64,000 nucleotides of DNA, from the NCBI GenBank assembly GCA_018820925.1, contig JAHJNJ010000034.1, positions 1 through 64,000 of the forward strand, read 5' to 3'. Shown here one piece after another: positions 54,764 through 64,000 of this stretch. The stretch is from Gammaproteobacteria bacterium. Lineage in GTDB: Bacteria; Pseudomonadota; Gammaproteobacteria; Burkholderiales; Gallionellaceae. Both the position numbers and the translations under genes were made by a program. Each line of letters starts with the position of its first letter. The stretch's first letter is position 1. The notes below the pieces were generated by a model. It saw nothing but the letters and a program-made list of their open reading frames with translations, had not been told where the DNA came from and made no database searches.

Positions 54764-55768
54764 ATGAATTCACTCTATCCATGGCAAACTGATTCATGGC
54801 AAGCCTTGCAGGGGCTGCGTGCGCGGTTGCCGCATGCGCTGTTACTGATGGGGGCTCAAGGGATAGGCAAGCTTGAGTTGGCCCTGAATTTTGCCCGATC
54901 CATGCTGTGCGAAAAGCCGCAGTCTGATGGAACAGCCTGTGAGGAATGCAACTCTTGCCGCTGGTTTGAACAGGATAGTCACCCTGATTTTCGTCTTATC
55001 CAGCCTGAGGCATTATCTCTTGAAGAGGGGGACGAAAAGCCCGGGGGCAAAAAGCCCTCGCGCGAGATATCTGTGGACCAAATCCGTGACCTCGCCAACT
55101 TTGCCAATTTGTCCGCGCATTGCGGCGGCTATCGAATCGTGCTGATTCATCCGGCGGAAACGATGAACAACAACGCAGCCAACTCGCTGCTCAAAACGCT
55201 GGAAGAACCGACAGACAAGTTGTTGTTTTTGCTGGTAACCCACAAGCCGCAACAATTGCTTCCCACCATTCTCAGCCGCTGCCTCAGTTTCACCGTACCT
55301 ACACCATCTCGGGAAGTTGGTTCAGCCTGGCTTGCACAACGAGGCGTAAAGAACCCTGAACACGCACTGGCCCAATCAGGATTCGCCCCTCTGCAGGCTT
55401 TGGGATGGGCGGAATCGGGCGAGGGCGCGGACGAGCGAAACATCTTGCTTGGCGCGATCCGGCAACCTGCGAAAATGGATGCTCTGGCATTGGCGGACAG
55501 CTTGCAGCGCTCTGCGCCGATCTATGTCATTCATTGCCTGCAACAATGGTGTCACGACTTGGCCAGCGCCAGGCTGGTGGGTTCGGTGCGGTATTTTCCG
55601 GAACAGAGGCAGGAGCTTATTAAATTGTCGGGGGAGATAGCTCCAGGCGCATTGATGCACTTCCATAAGGAATTGCTGGCTGCCCGGCGCGCCGCTTTCC
55701 ATCCCCTTAATCCGAAGCTTTTCCTGGAGTCGCTGTTATTGTCCTATCTTCAGTTGTTCATTGTCTGA
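54764..55768 (+). CDS. holB: DNA polymerase III delta' subunit
   Basis: About 334 aa AAA+ clamp-loader subunit: LLMGAQGIGKLELALNFARS, zinc site CEECNSCRWFEQDSHPDF, and ANSLLKTLEEPTDKLLFLLV with the SRC motif ILSRCLSF. The P-loop is degenerate in delta' proteins generally. The usual pilZ-domain gene between holB and tatD in many relatives is absent; tatD begins 11 bases later. Confidence 0.93.
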   Translation: MNSLYPWQTDSWQALQGLRARLPHALLLMGAQGIGKLELALNFARSMLCEKPQSDGTACEECNSCRWFEQDSHPDFRLIQPEALSLEEGDEKPGGKKPSREISVDQIRDLANFANLSAHCGGYRIVLIHPAETMNNNAANSLLKTLEEPTDKLLFLLVTHKPQQLLPTILSRCLSFTVPTPSREVGSAWLAQRGVKNPEHALAQSGFAPLQALGWAESGEGADERNILLGAIRQPAKMDALALADSLQRSAPIYVIHCLQQWCHDLASARLVGSVRYFPEQRQELIKLSGEIAPGALMHFHKELLAARRAAFHPLNPKLFLESLLLSYLQLFIV

Positions 55769-55778
55769 GCATCATTCC

Positions 55779-56546
55779 ATGTTTATTGATTCGCATTGCC
55801 ACCTGAACTTCCCCGATCTGGTCAAAGATATGGATTCCATTCTTGCCAACATGCGCGCCAGCGAAGTTTCGCACGCACTGTGCGTGTCTGTGGATCTCGC
55901 GACATTACCCCAGGTTTTGCAGTTGGCCGAAGACCACGAAAACTTCTATGCATCGGTCGGCGTGCATCCTGATTACGAACTGGAGACGGAGCCAACCCAG
56001 GCAGAACTGGTAGATTTATCGAAGCACCCCAAGGTCGTCGCTATCGGTGAAACCGGTCTGGACTATTACCGGCTGACCGGCGACCTGGATTGGCAGCGCG
56101 ACCGTTTTCGCACCCATATACGTGCCGCCAGGGAATGCGGCAAGCCGCTCATTATTCATACTCGTTCCGCAGTTCAGGATACGTTGCGCATCATGAACGA
56201 AGAGGATGCCGGGAGTGCAGGGGGTGTGATGCACTGCTTTACAGAAAATCTCGAGGTTGCCCAAGCTGCCATTGAGCTGGGTTTTCATATCTCTTTTTCG
56301 GGAATTCTGACATTCAAGAACGCGACGCTCATTAAAGAAGTTGCCCAGAACATTCCGCTTGAGAAAATCCTGATCGAAACCGATTCGCCGTACCTTGCAC
56401 CGGCTCCATACCGGGGAAAGACAAACCAGCCGGCCTACGTAAAACATGTGGCCGAAGAGATTGCCAGACTACGCGGCATTACGCTGCAAGAAGTGGGAGA
56501 CGCTACCAGTCGCAACTTCAGGCGTTTATTTCTGAAGCAGTCATAA
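55779..56546 (+). CDS. tatD: TatD family metal-dependent hydrolase
   Basis: About 255 aa. MFIDSHCHLNFPDL (two His), VVAIGETGLDYYR (Glu), IIHTRSAVQDTLRIM, GVMHCFTENLEVAQA and ILIETDSPYLAPAPYRGKTN give all TatD metal ligands. The enzyme is a 3'-5' DNA nuclease of the YcfH/TatD group. It is in the same transcript as tmk and holB. Confidence 0.93.
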   Translation: MFIDSHCHLNFPDLVKDMDSILANMRASEVSHALCVSVDLATLPQVLQLAEDHENFYASVGVHPDYELETEPTQAELVDLSKHPKVVAIGETGLDYYRLTGDLDWQRDRFRTHIRAARECGKPLIIHTRSAVQDTLRIMNEEDAGSAGGVMHCFTENLEVAQAAIELGFHISFSGILTFKNATLIKEVAQNIPLEKILIETDSPYLAPAPYRGKTNQPAYVKHVAEEIARLRGITLQEVGDATSRNFRRLFLKQS

Positions 56547-56930
56547 TTGATTGAAAATACATTGAAATGGCAATTACATTGGCTGCCTGTGGATTTAACC
56601 AGACACCCCGTAAGTGCGCATAATGTATATTATGTCAAATCACATAACAATTCACCATGTGACGTAGTTAAACAAAAGTATTTGGCGATTCGTGAGCCCA
56701 TTGACCTGCACTTCGCCGCCCCGCAAGAAAAGACATGGAAAGAAGCCAAAGATCAGGAACGCGCAACCTGGATGCTCAAACATCAATTGCCGGTTGAATG
56801 CAAATATCCAAAGACGGCAATAAAAGAAATGGAATGCAACAACAAGAAACAGCTGCTTGCGCAGGCATTCAATGAAGAATGGGAGAATAAAGTCAGGAGC
56901 GGGTGGAAACCCGAAGGTGCCGAGTACTAA
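56547..56930 (+). CDS. Uncharacterised small protein
   Basis: Up to 127 codons; the only start codons are weak (TTG at the tatD stop, GTG near position 56588). The distal half is strongly charged and regular (KTWKEAKDQERATWMLKHQL; EWENKVRSGWKPEGAEY) and ends 13 bases before tRNA-Val on the other strand. No signal or known domain. The N-terminus and expression are uncertain. Confidence 0.4.
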   Translation: MIENTLKWQLHWLPVDLTRHPVSAHNVYYVKSHNNSPCDVVKQKYLAIREPIDLHFAAPQEKTWKEAKDQERATWMLKHQLPVECKYPKTAIKEMECNNKKQLLAQAFNEEWENKVRSGWKPEGAEY

Positions 56931-56943
56931 CCTGTCTCGTGAT

Positions 56944-57018
56944 TGGTGGGCGGTACTGGGTTCGAACCAGTGACCCCTGCCGTGTGAAGGCAGTGCTCTA
57001 CCGCTGAGCTAACCGCCC
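56944..57018 (-). tRNA. tRNA-Val (CAC)
   Basis: Acceptor GGGCGGT/ACCGCCC, anticodon loop TTCACAC giving CAC, T-loop GGTTCGAACC, encoded CCA. Confidence 0.95.
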
Positions 57019-57133
57019 AATCAAGGGCGCGCATTTAATCATAGGCGCATATCCAAGGTCAATTTCTTTATCCGCACTTCCCATCTGACGTAAAATGCGC
57101 GACTTCGTTTCGCCTCAACTTCAGGATAGCAAC

Positions 57134-58540
57134 ATGATCGTTCGCACTCGTTTTGCCCCCAGCCCAACCGGATACCTGCATATCGGCGGCGCGCGTACCG
57201 CCCTCTTCTCCTGGGCCTATGCACGCAAGCACGGCGGCACATTTATCCTGCGAATCGAGGACACCGATGTGGAACGCTCCACGCCGGAAGCCGTTCAGGC
57301 CATTCTTGACGGCATGAATTGGCTCAAGCTGAACTATGACGAAGGCCCGTTCTACCAGATGCAGCGCATGCCGCGCTATAAAGAAGTCATCCAGCAAATG
57401 CTGGCTGCGGGCCAGGCCTACTACTGCTATACCAGCCCGGCCGAACTGGATGCCATGCGCGAGGCGCAACGCGCCAAGGGTGAAAAGCCCCGTTACGATG
57501 GTCGCTGGCGCCCCGAACCCGGCAAGACCCTGCCGCCGACACCCGCCGATATCAAGCCGGTGGTGCGTTTCAAGAATCCGACCGGGGGGGTGGTGGCCTG
57601 GAAGGATATGGTCAAAGGTTATATCGAATTCAGCAACACCGAACTGGACGACCTCATCATCGCCCGTTCCGACGGCACGCCGACCTATAATTTCTGTGTG
57701 GTGGTGGACGACTGGGACATGGGCATCACCCAGGTCATCCGTGGCGACGACCACGTCAACAACACACCGCGCCAGATCAATATCCTCAAGGCGCTCGGTG
57801 CCAAAGTGCCGCAATATGCGCACCTGTCGATGATCCTGGGCGACGACGGCACCAAGCTGTCCAAACGTCACGGTGCCGTGAGCGTCATGCAATACGACGA
57901 AGACGGCTTTTTGCCGGAGGCCGTCATCAACTACCTGGCCCGCCTCGGCTGGTCGCACGGCGATGATGAGGTGTTTTCGGTTGCACAATTCTGCGAATGG
58001 TTCGACCTCGACCACATCACGCCATCTGCGGCGCAGTTCAACACCGAAAAATTGAACTGGTTGAACAATCATTACCTGAAGCAAACCGGCAATACTCAAT
58101 TGGCGGAACTGGTGCGGCCCCGGCTTGAAGCAAGAAATATCAAGGCGGGTGCCAGTCCGGATCTTGCAGCCATCGTCGGCCTGTATAAAGAACGCGTCGC
58201 CACCTTGAATGAATTGGCCGATGCAGCAGAAGTGTTTTATATCGACCTGCATCCGGAAGCGACATTGCTTGACGCGCAGCTGTCCGCCGAAGCCATCCCT
58301 GCCCTGCACGACTTGGCGCAACTATTCGGCACGGTTGCCTGGGAAACCACCGCAGTCAGCGCGGCCATCAAAGAGGTCATAGTCAAACATGGTTTGAAGA
58401 TGCCCAAGCTCGCCATGCCCTTGCGCGTAATGCTTACCGGGCAAACCCAGACGCCTTCCGTGGATGCATTGGTGACACTGTTCCCGCGCGAGATGGTATT
58501 GGCGCGCATGGAAAGAAACCTTGCGAAAAAAACCGGCTGA
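57134..58540 (+). CDS. gltX: Glutamyl-tRNA synthetase
   Basis: 468 aa class I synthetase: [20 protein letters not shown] (HIGH-like motif), [20 protein letters not shown] and [12 protein letters not shown] (KMSKS-like). The start at [11 protein letters not shown] replaces a longer alternative. It charges tRNA-Glu, and tRNA-Ala and tRNA-Glu genes follow it directly. Confidence 0.97.
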   Translation: MIVRTRFAPSPTGYLHIGGARTALFSWAYARKHGGTFILRIEDTDVERSTPEAVQAILDGMNWLKLNYDEGPFYQMQRMPRYKEVIQQMLAAGQAYYCYTSPAELDAMREAQRAKGEKPRYDGRWRPEPGKTLPPTPADIKPVVRFKNPTGGVVAWKDMVKGYIEFSNTELDDLIIARSDGTPTYNFCVVVDDWDMGITQVIRGDDHVNNTPRQINILKALGAKVPQYAHLSMILGDDGTKLSKRHGAVSVMQYDEDGFLPEAVINYLARLGWSHGDDEVFSVAQFCEWFDLDHITPSAAQFNTEKLNWLNNHYLKQTGNTQLAELVRPRLEARNIKAGASPDLAAIVGLYKERVATLNELADAAEVFYIDLHPEATLLDAQLSAEAIPALHDLAQLFGTVAWETTAVSAAIKEVIVKHGLKMPKLAMPLRVMLTGQTQTPSVDALVTLFPREMVLARMERNLAKKTG

Positions 58541-58545
58541 CTTGC

Positions 58546-58574
58546 TTTACAAGGTCGGGTGCCATCACTATAAT
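58546..58574 (+). promoter_or_regulatory. Sigma-70 promoter of the tRNA-Ala/Glu operon
   Basis: TTTACA and TATAAT with 17-bp spacing and a GC-rich discriminator (GCGCGC); overlaps the space directly after the gltX stop. Confidence 0.8.
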
Positions 58575-58597
58575 GCGCGCTCTTTTCGGGGCACCCC

Positions 58598-58673
<76 letters not shown>

Positions 58674-58687
58674 AAAAGAAAAACGAA

Positions 58688-58763
58688 GTCCCCTTCGTCT
58701 AGAGGCCTAGGACACCGCCCTTTCACGGCGATAACACGAGTTCGAATCTCGTAGGGGACGCCA
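58688..58763 (+). tRNA. tRNA-Glu (TTC)
   Basis: Acceptor GTCCCCT/AGGGGAC, anticodon loop CTTTCAC giving TTC, T-loop AGTTCGAATCT, encoded CCA. Confidence 0.95.
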
Positions 58764-58775
58764 GATATATATTGA

Positions 58776-58808
58776 AATGGGCACTTGATTCCAAGTGCCC
58801 ATTTTCAT
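58776..58808 (+). terminator. Terminator of the tRNA-Ala/Glu operon
   Basis: Stem AAATGGGCACTT / AAGTGCCCATTT with a GATTCC loop and following TTCATTT. Confidence 0.8.
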
Positions 58809-59013
58809 TTGGCGAAGCCACTAAGTCAGCGCAATAATGTGCGATCTGAAGATTGTCCGGATATTTATCATCGCGAATTCCCGATTTCAATATTTTGAAG
58901 CGCCCTGCACATCATCTCCTGACTCTCGATCTTGCACCCATAAAAACACTAGGGTATTTTGAGCAAAATTCATTTTCTGATACTGTTTATAGGGATATTA
59001 TGTATCCATTGAA

Positions 59014-60336
59014 ATGTATGCCAGACGTTGGATTTTGGGGGTTTGGGCGTTGAAAACTATTCAAAACAAAAGTGAGAATGAAGCTGCAAACGTCCTCGTC
59101 AAGGCCAGATCTGCAATTCTGGAAGGCGGATACGACGACCTCGCTTCAGCGGCGGCGGATTTATCCGAGTTGATCAATAAGCAGAATCCCCATCAACAAA
59201 AAGAAACTCCGTTATCTCCCCTGATCAAGCCCTTGATTGCCATTGCCGACATTCTGTCTACAGATCGGCAATATCTGCGTGCCGCAATTGCGGCCTATAT
59301 CGACGCGGCCCAATATTCCGCTGGCAAAGACGATGAGCTCCACAAGCAATCCATGATTGCACTGCTCAAAAAAACAGAATTCCTTCCCTCCTCGGCAGAT
59401 CGCATTGAGATATACCGCCAGGCGCTGCTGAAGGTGCCCGCACATAGCCCGGTCGCCAAATTGGCCAAACGCAAATACAAGGAACAGGAAAACCCGGTTT
59501 ACTTCAGAATGCGGCCGGCAAGGGAGATGCCCAAGCTTGATGAAGCGGTTATTGATGGTGACCTGAAAGCAGTTTATGGCGCTCAAATCATACGCGTTAT
59601 TCGCCAGCAGACTCCAGCGGGTGAAATCCAGTATTCAGTTGTGGTTCCGCGCGGGTTTTCGCGAGGCAAACTCAGCCAGGCAGGGGTTCAGAATGCCCAA
59701 AAACTGCAGCGCAAAAGTGCCGATGATGATCTGGACCGGATTATTGTCCCCTCTCATAACCTGCCGCAGCATACTCAACGCGACATGGATTTTTTGTCCC
59801 GCCTGCTGAGTTATGGCATATACCTTGACGCAACACATGGCCGTATACGCGATGCCGCTGGATCGGTCATTGGATATAATTTTCCCGAAGGAGCAAATCC
59901 TGACCGGTTAAGGTATATGGGCGTTGATGTGGATAAGATTATCCCGCAAGACGGAAAATTTTTCGTCCCCATGGAAAAAATCAATTTTTTTGCCGATCCG
60001 GCGTTGATCGGGAAATGGAACTGGATGCCAGCCGGTGGAGGCATAATCAGATCGAGCGTTCCGGAAGATGAACGATCTACAATCATTCAGACCCTTCAAA
60101 CCTTCGGAATTACCCCCTGTAATGACACTACGGACACGGTAAATAACGACTACGTCGTGGTTGCGCGGAATGACAAGGGGAAATTGAACAAAATCATCCA
60201 CCAGCATATCCTTCGGGAAAGAAGCAAACATCTCTTGAATTTTGCTGAAGCTCTTCCCGGCTTTGCAAGCACTATCGCAGTTGCGGCCTACAAGGATGCA
60301 TGCGCTCCGATATTCGGCCTGAAACGCTGCAGGTAA
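59014..60336 (+). CDS. Uncharacterised protein
   Basis: 440 aa. The N-terminal half is helical (LVKARSAILEGGYDDLASAA; LKPLIAIADILST-like segment), resembling repeats; the rest is rich in alpha/beta with GIYLDATHGRIRDAAGSVIG, RYMGVDVDKIIPQDGKFFVP and WNWMPAGGGIIRSS. No signal peptide. I know no relative. It stands alone 250 bases after the tRNA-Glu gene and ends four bases before the convergent deacetylase gene. Confidence 0.65.
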   Translation: MYARRWILGVWALKTIQNKSENEAANVLVKARSAILEGGYDDLASAAADLSELINKQNPHQQKETPLSPLIKPLIAIADILSTDRQYLRAAIAAYIDAAQYSAGKDDELHKQSMIALLKKTEFLPSSADRIEIYRQALLKVPAHSPVAKLAKRKYKEQENPVYFRMRPAREMPKLDEAVIDGDLKAVYGAQIIRVIRQQTPAGEIQYSVVVPRGFSRGKLSQAGVQNAQKLQRKSADDDLDRIIVPSHNLPQHTQRDMDFLSRLLSYGIYLDATHGRIRDAAGSVIGYNFPEGANPDRLRYMGVDVDKIIPQDGKFFVPMEKINFFADPALIGKWNWMPAGGGIIRSSVPEDERSTIIQTLQTFGITPCNDTTDTVNNDYVVVARNDKGKLNKIIHQHILRERSKHLLNFAEALPGFASTIAVAAYKDACAPIFGLKRCR

Positions 60337-60339
60337 TTC

Positions 60340-61263
60340 CTACAGCCCGCTCAATACCTTGATATGCGCCATGGCACAGCGTCCCAGCGCATGCAGCTCA
60401 TACCCGCCCTCCAGCGTCGAAACGATGCGTTTGTGACCGTGCCGCTCCGCGACGTGCTTCAATTGCTCAGTGACCCAACTGTAATCAGCATCCGTAAATC
60501 TGAGCATGGACATATCGTCTTCCCAATGCGCATCGAAGCCGGCAGAAATCAGCAACAACTCCGGCTTGAATTTCTCCAGCGCGGGCAGCCAATGATTCGT
60601 CACTGCCTCGCGGAATTCCATGCTGCCCGCGCCTGCCGCCAGCGGCACATTGATGATGTGTTCGCTGCCGCTATCCGCGCCTTTGTATGGATAAAACGGA
60701 TGCTGGAAGGTCGAACACAGCATCACGCGCGGATCGTTGCGAAAAATGTTCTCGGTACCGTTGCCGTGATGCACGTCGAAATCCGCAATTGCCACCCTGC
60801 TTAGACCGTGCGCCGCCAACGCATGCGCCACGCCGATGGCGACATTATTGAAGATGCAAAATCCCATCGCCTGCGCTTTTTCGGCGTGGTGACCGGGCGG
60901 GCGGATGTTGCAAAATGCATTCTCCACCTGGCCTTGCATTACCAGATCTACCGCCATCACCACCGCCCCGGCTGCGCGCAATGCGGCCGGATAGGTAAAC
61001 GGGTTCATGGTGGTGTCACCGTCGAGTTCCACCGAACCCTGGTGCGGTGCGGCGGATTTGATGGCATCGACATAGTCGGCATCGTGCACCCGCAGCAATT
61101 GTTCGCGTGTGACTTCGGGGGCTTCATGGTGTTGCAGGTAACCGAACAATCCCGAAGCGATCAATTGATCCTCGATCGCATGGATGCGCGCCGGACATTC
61201 CGGATGGTCTGCACCCATGTCGTGCTTGAGACAGAGTGAATGAGTTATATAAGCAGTTTGCAT
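60340..61263 (-). CDS. Histone deacetylase family protein (AcuC/HDAC-like)
   Basis: 307 aa zinc-dependent deacetylase fold. DMGADHPECPARIHAIEDQL, RPPGHHAEKAQAMGFCIFNN (paired His), IADFDVHHGNGTENIF (zinc ligands Asp, His) and LLISAGFDAHWEDDMSMLRF carry the active site. Substrates may be acetylated lysines or polyamines. It is divergent, with 65 bases between, from the CoA-ligase/GNAT gene, which suggests an acetylation/deacetylation partnership. Confidence 0.92.
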   Translation of the reverse strand: MQTAYITHSLCLKHDMGADHPECPARIHAIEDQLIASGLFGYLQHHEAPEVTREQLLRVHDADYVDAIKSAAPHQGSVELDGDTTMNPFTYPAALRAAGAVVMAVDLVMQGQVENAFCNIRPPGHHAEKAQAMGFCIFNNVAIGVAHALAAHGLSRVAIADFDVHHGNGTENIFRNDPRVMLCSTFQHPFYPYKGADSGSEHIINVPLAAGAGSMEFREAVTNHWLPALEKFKPELLLISAGFDAHWEDDMSMLRFTDADYSWVTEQLKHVAERHGHKRIVSTLEGGYELHALGRCAMAHIKVLSGL

Positions 61264-61328
61264 GGCATCTAACTGTAACGCTACAGTGCTATCATACCGA
61301 ACGAATCAACAACACGAGGCGAAAAATC

Positions 61329-64000
61329 ATGGGCAAGCACTACTTGAATCCTCTCTTCGCACCAAAATCCGTGGCTGTATTCGGCGCCAGCGACCGTCCC
61401 GATTCGGTCGGCCAGATCGTGTTCAAGAACATGCTGGATAGCGGCTTCAAGGGCAAACTCTATCCCATCAATGCCAAGAATGCGGAAGTTCAGGGCCAGA
61501 AAGCCTACGCATCCATCGGCGCGATTGGCGAACCGGTCGAGCTGGTGGTCATCGCCACACCGCCGAAAACCGTACCCGGTATCATCGAGGAATGCGGCAT
61601 TCACGGTGTGAAAGCGGCAGTCATCATCACCGCCGGCTTCGGCGAAGTGGGCGCAGAAGGCGCGTCACTCGAACACCAGCTTCTGGAAAACGCGCGCCGT
61701 TACAACATCCGCCTGATCGGGCCGAACTGCCTCGGCATCATGCGTCCTTCCATCGGCCTGAACGCCACCTTCAACAAAGGTCCCGCCAACGTCGGCAACA
61801 TCGCCCTCATCTCCCAGTCCGGCGCGCTGTGCACCGCCATTCTGGATTGGGCGAACCGCAACGATGTCGGCTTCTCCAGTGTCGTATCCATGGGCTCCTC
61901 CACCGATGTGGACTTCGGCGAGATACTGGACTATCTGGTCTCCGATTCCAGCACACGCAGCATCCTGATGTACATCGAGGGTATCCGCAATGCGCGCAGT
62001 TTCATGAGCGCGCTGCGCGCCGCCGCACGCATCAAGCCGGTGATTCTGGTCAAGGTCGGCCGCCATCCGGCAGGCTCGAAAGCGGCGATGTCGCATACCG
62101 CCTCGCTGGTGGGTGCGGATGACGTATTCGATGCCGCCATCAGCCGCGTCGGTGTCGTGCGCGTGCAAACCGTCACCCAACTGTTTACCGCTGCCCGCGC
62201 CCTGTCCTGCGGTTTCCGTCCGAACGGCAACCGTCTCGCTGTTGTCACCAACGGCGGAGGCCCCGCCGTGATGGCTGCCGACCGCGCCGCCGATCTGGGG
62301 CTGGCCATGGCCTCACTGTCGGATAGCACCGTCGAATACCTCAACCAGCACCTGCCGTCGAACTGGCCGCACTGCAACCCGGTGGATATCATCGGCGATG
62401 CACAGGCAGACCGTTACTACCATGCCGTCAAGGCCTGTCTGGACGACGAAAGTGTCGACGGTGTGCTGGTCATCCTCACCCCGCAGGCCATGACCAAGCC
62501 GCTGGAATCGGCGCAGGTCATGATCGACCTGGCCAATACCGACACCCACGTCCACACCAAACCGCTGTTGACCTGCTGGATGGGCGAGACGCAAGTCGCC
62601 GAAGCGCGCGATGCGTTCACCAAGGCGCACCTGCCCCACTTCCGCACGCCTGAGCCGGCGGTCGAGGTGTTCTCGCACTTGTATGAGTACTACCGCAGCC
62701 AGAAACTGCTGATGCAAATGCCCGGCCCGCTTTCGCACCACATCGAACCGGACGTGGAAAACGCGCGCCTCATCATCGAAGGCGCCATGCAGGAACATCG
62801 CAAAGTGCTGACCGAGATGGAATCGAAAGCATTGCTGGCTTCTTTCAACATTCCCGTTGCGCGCACCATGGTGGCGCACTCGCCCAGCGAGGCGCTGCTG
62901 ATCGCCCAGCAACTCGGCTTTCCGGTCGCCATGAAGGTCAACTCGCCCGACATCACACACAAGAGCGATGCGGGCGGCGTGGTACTCAATCTGAACAATG
63001 CGCATGAAGTGCGCGCAGCGTACCAGCACATCATCGACAATGTGCATCACAACCGGCCCAACGCCACGATGAACGGCATCTCCATCGAACCCATGATCGT
63101 CAAACCGAACGGGCGCGAACTCATGATTGGCGTCACCAGCGACCCGGTATTCGGTCCGGTGATTACGTTCGGCGCGGGTGGAACCAGTGTCGAAATCATG
63201 GGCGACCGTGCTGTCGCATTGCCGCCGCTGAATACCTTTCTCGTGAAAGACATGATCCAGCGTACGCATATTTCCAAGATGCTCTGCGCTTTCCGCAACA
63301 TGGCGCCCGCCAATGTCGCGGCGCTTGAGGATGTATTGCTGCGCGTGTCGGAAATGGTGTGCGAACTGCCGCTGCTCCGGGAAATGGACATCAACCCGCT
63401 GATCCTCGACGAGACCGGCGCGCTGGCTGCCGATGCGCGTGTCATGGTGGAGTATCGCCAGCCCAACCCGGACCGCTACGCGCACATGGCGATCTATCCC
63501 TACCCCACCCACCTGGTCAGCGAGTGGCAGATGGCCGACGGTACCGACATCACCATCCGCCCCATCCGCCCGGAAGATGCCATACTGGTCAAGAAATTCG
63601 TCCATGACCTGTCGGAAGAATCCAAGTATTTCCGCTTCATGAACAGCGTGCAGGAATTAACCGAAGACATGCTGGCGCGGCTGACACAGCTCGACTACAG
63701 CCGCGAAATGGCGTTGGTCGCCGTAGCCGAAATTGGCGGCGCCGAAATCGAACTTGGCGTAGCGCGCTACGCGATCAACCCGGATGGAGAAACCTGCGAA
63801 TTTGCCCTGGTGATTGCGGACAGCGTCGCCGGCAAGGGGTTGGGGCAAAAGCTCATGGTCTCGCTGATGGATGCGGCACGCTCCAAGGGTCTGACGACCA
63901 TCGAAGGCGAAGTGCTGAACAACAACCACAGAATGCTCAAACTGATGGGCCGCCTTGGTTTCACATCAAAAACAAGCGAGGACGATCAGGGGGTGATGAA
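61329..64000 (+). CDS. Acyl-CoA synthetase-like and GNAT fusion protein (Pat/PatZ-like), 3' end outside window
   Basis: The frame is open to the window edge (890 codons seen). N-terminal NDP-forming acyl-CoA synthetase domains: SVAVFGASDRPDSVGQIVFK (CoA-binding), IGPNCLGIMRPSIGLNATFN with ALISQSGALCTAILDWANRN, then an ATP-grasp part (VAMKVNSPDITHKSDAGGVV, EMDINPLILDETGALAADA). From about residue 735 a GNAT acetyltransferase begins (ITIRPIRPEDAILVKKFV; VIADSVAGKGLGQKLMVSLM acetyl-CoA site). This is the layout of PatZ/YfiQ protein acetyltransferases. GAGG is positioned before the ATG. Confidence 0.9.
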   Translation, partial: MGKHYLNPLFAPKSVAVFGASDRPDSVGQIVFKNMLDSGFKGKLYPINAKNAEVQGQKAYASIGAIGEPVELVVIATPPKTVPGIIEECGIHGVKAAVIITAGFGEVGAEGASLEHQLLENARRYNIRLIGPNCLGIMRPSIGLNATFNKGPANVGNIALISQSGALCTAILDWANRNDVGFSSVVSMGSSTDVDFGEILDYLVSDSSTRSILMYIEGIRNARSFMSALRAAARIKPVILVKVGRHPAGSKAAMSHTASLVGADDVFDAAISRVGVVRVQTVTQLFTAARALSCGFRPNGNRLAVVTNGGGPAVMAADRAADLGLAMASLSDSTVEYLNQHLPSNWPHCNPVDIIGDAQADRYYHAVKACLDDESVDGVLVILTPQAMTKPLESAQVMIDLANTDTHVHTKPLLTCWMGETQVAEARDAFTKAHLPHFRTPEPAVEVFSHLYEYYRSQKLLMQMPGPLSHHIEPDVENARLIIEGAMQEHRKVLTEMESKALLASFNIPVARTMVAHSPSEALLIAQQLGFPVAMKVNSPDITHKSDAGGVVLNLNNAHEVRAAYQHIIDNVHHNRPNATMNGISIEPMIVKPNGRELMIGVTSDPVFGPVITFGAGGTSVEIMGDRAVALPPLNTFLVKDMIQRTHISKMLCAFRNMAPANVAALEDVLLRVSEMVCELPLLREMDINPLILDETGALAADARVMVEYRQPNPDRYAHMAIYPYPTHLVSEWQMADGTDITIRPIRPEDAILVKKFVHDLSEESKYFRFMNSVQELTEDMLARLTQLDYSREMALVAVAEIGGAEIELGVARYAINPDGETCEFALVIADSVAGKGLGQKLMVSLMDAARSKGLTTIEGEVLNNNHRMLKLMGRLGFTSKTSEDDQGVM

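Noticed and set aside
62313-63605. 430-codon minus-strand frame opposite the CoA-ligase/GNAT gene
   Set aside because: Antisense shadow; the plus strand carries the recognised domains without interruption.

Overview
The window looks like a chromosomal segment of a betaproteobacterium. The evidence is the housekeeping right half: maf, yceD, rpmF, plsX, fabH, fabD, fabG, acpP, fabF, pabC, mltG, tmk, holB and tatD in the usual order, together with dksA, rep, gltX and a gloB / methyltransferase / rnhA / dnaQ block. A Gallionellaceae or other Nitrosomonadales host is plausible, but this is inference. Seven tRNA genes are readable: Ser-GGA, Leu-TAA, Gly-GCC, Cys-GCA, Val-CAC, Ala-GGC and Glu-TTC.

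The left half (1 to about 31.9 kb) is accessory DNA. It opens with the 3' part of a large Rhs-type protein (CARDB and FN3 repeats, Rhs core, variable tip) and an overlapping small ankyrin gene placed like an immunity gene. An intact IS110-family element follows, with a structured 3' non-coding end, then a piece of a second IS110-family transposase and two small secreted Cys-containing proteins of opposite orientation. A second Rhs locus (7.1-13.3 kb) is split in two: an exported YD-repeat protein stops just before the Rhs core, and the next gene carries Ig-like repeats, the core and a type-24-like toxin tip. A probable immunity gene and what looks like a leftover toxin-tip/immunity pair come after it. 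Next is an incomplete type II secretion / type IV pilus-like operon (gspG, gspF, gspE and three inner-membrane assembly genes), an IHF-beta paralogue beside the tail of another, and a run of small uncharacterised genes. That run includes a 50-aa membrane protein at the head of a minus-strand operon, an XRE regulator, a WG-repeat protein, a lipoprotein, a FimB-sized tyrosine recombinase and an NYN-LOTUS protein. A GC-rich Gabija-type defence operon (OLD/TOPRIM nuclease plus UvrD-like helicase), with an unrecognised third gene, ends the region beside tRNA-Ser.

The right half (about 32-64 kb) is mostly core: glyoxalase II, RNase H, DNA polymerase epsilon, a hydrolase and a flavoprotein, a LemA/TPM membrane cluster flanked by composite palindromic repeats, a CYTH-CHAD protein, a long Ala-rich coiled-coil protein, Rep helicase, a fatty-acid synthesis operon, DNA-replication and cell-wall genes, and gltX. 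It ends with an HDAC-family deacetylase divergent from an acyl-CoA-synthetase/GNAT fusion that runs off the window. Together these last two could form a protein acetylation/deacetylation pair.

The most interesting signals are the third gene of the Gabija-like operon, the split Rhs architecture, the structured 3' end of the IS110 element (candidate bridge RNA), the cryptic small-protein operon at 19.4-20.4 kb, and a rep gene whose start codon lies five bases after the CCA of tRNA-Leu.
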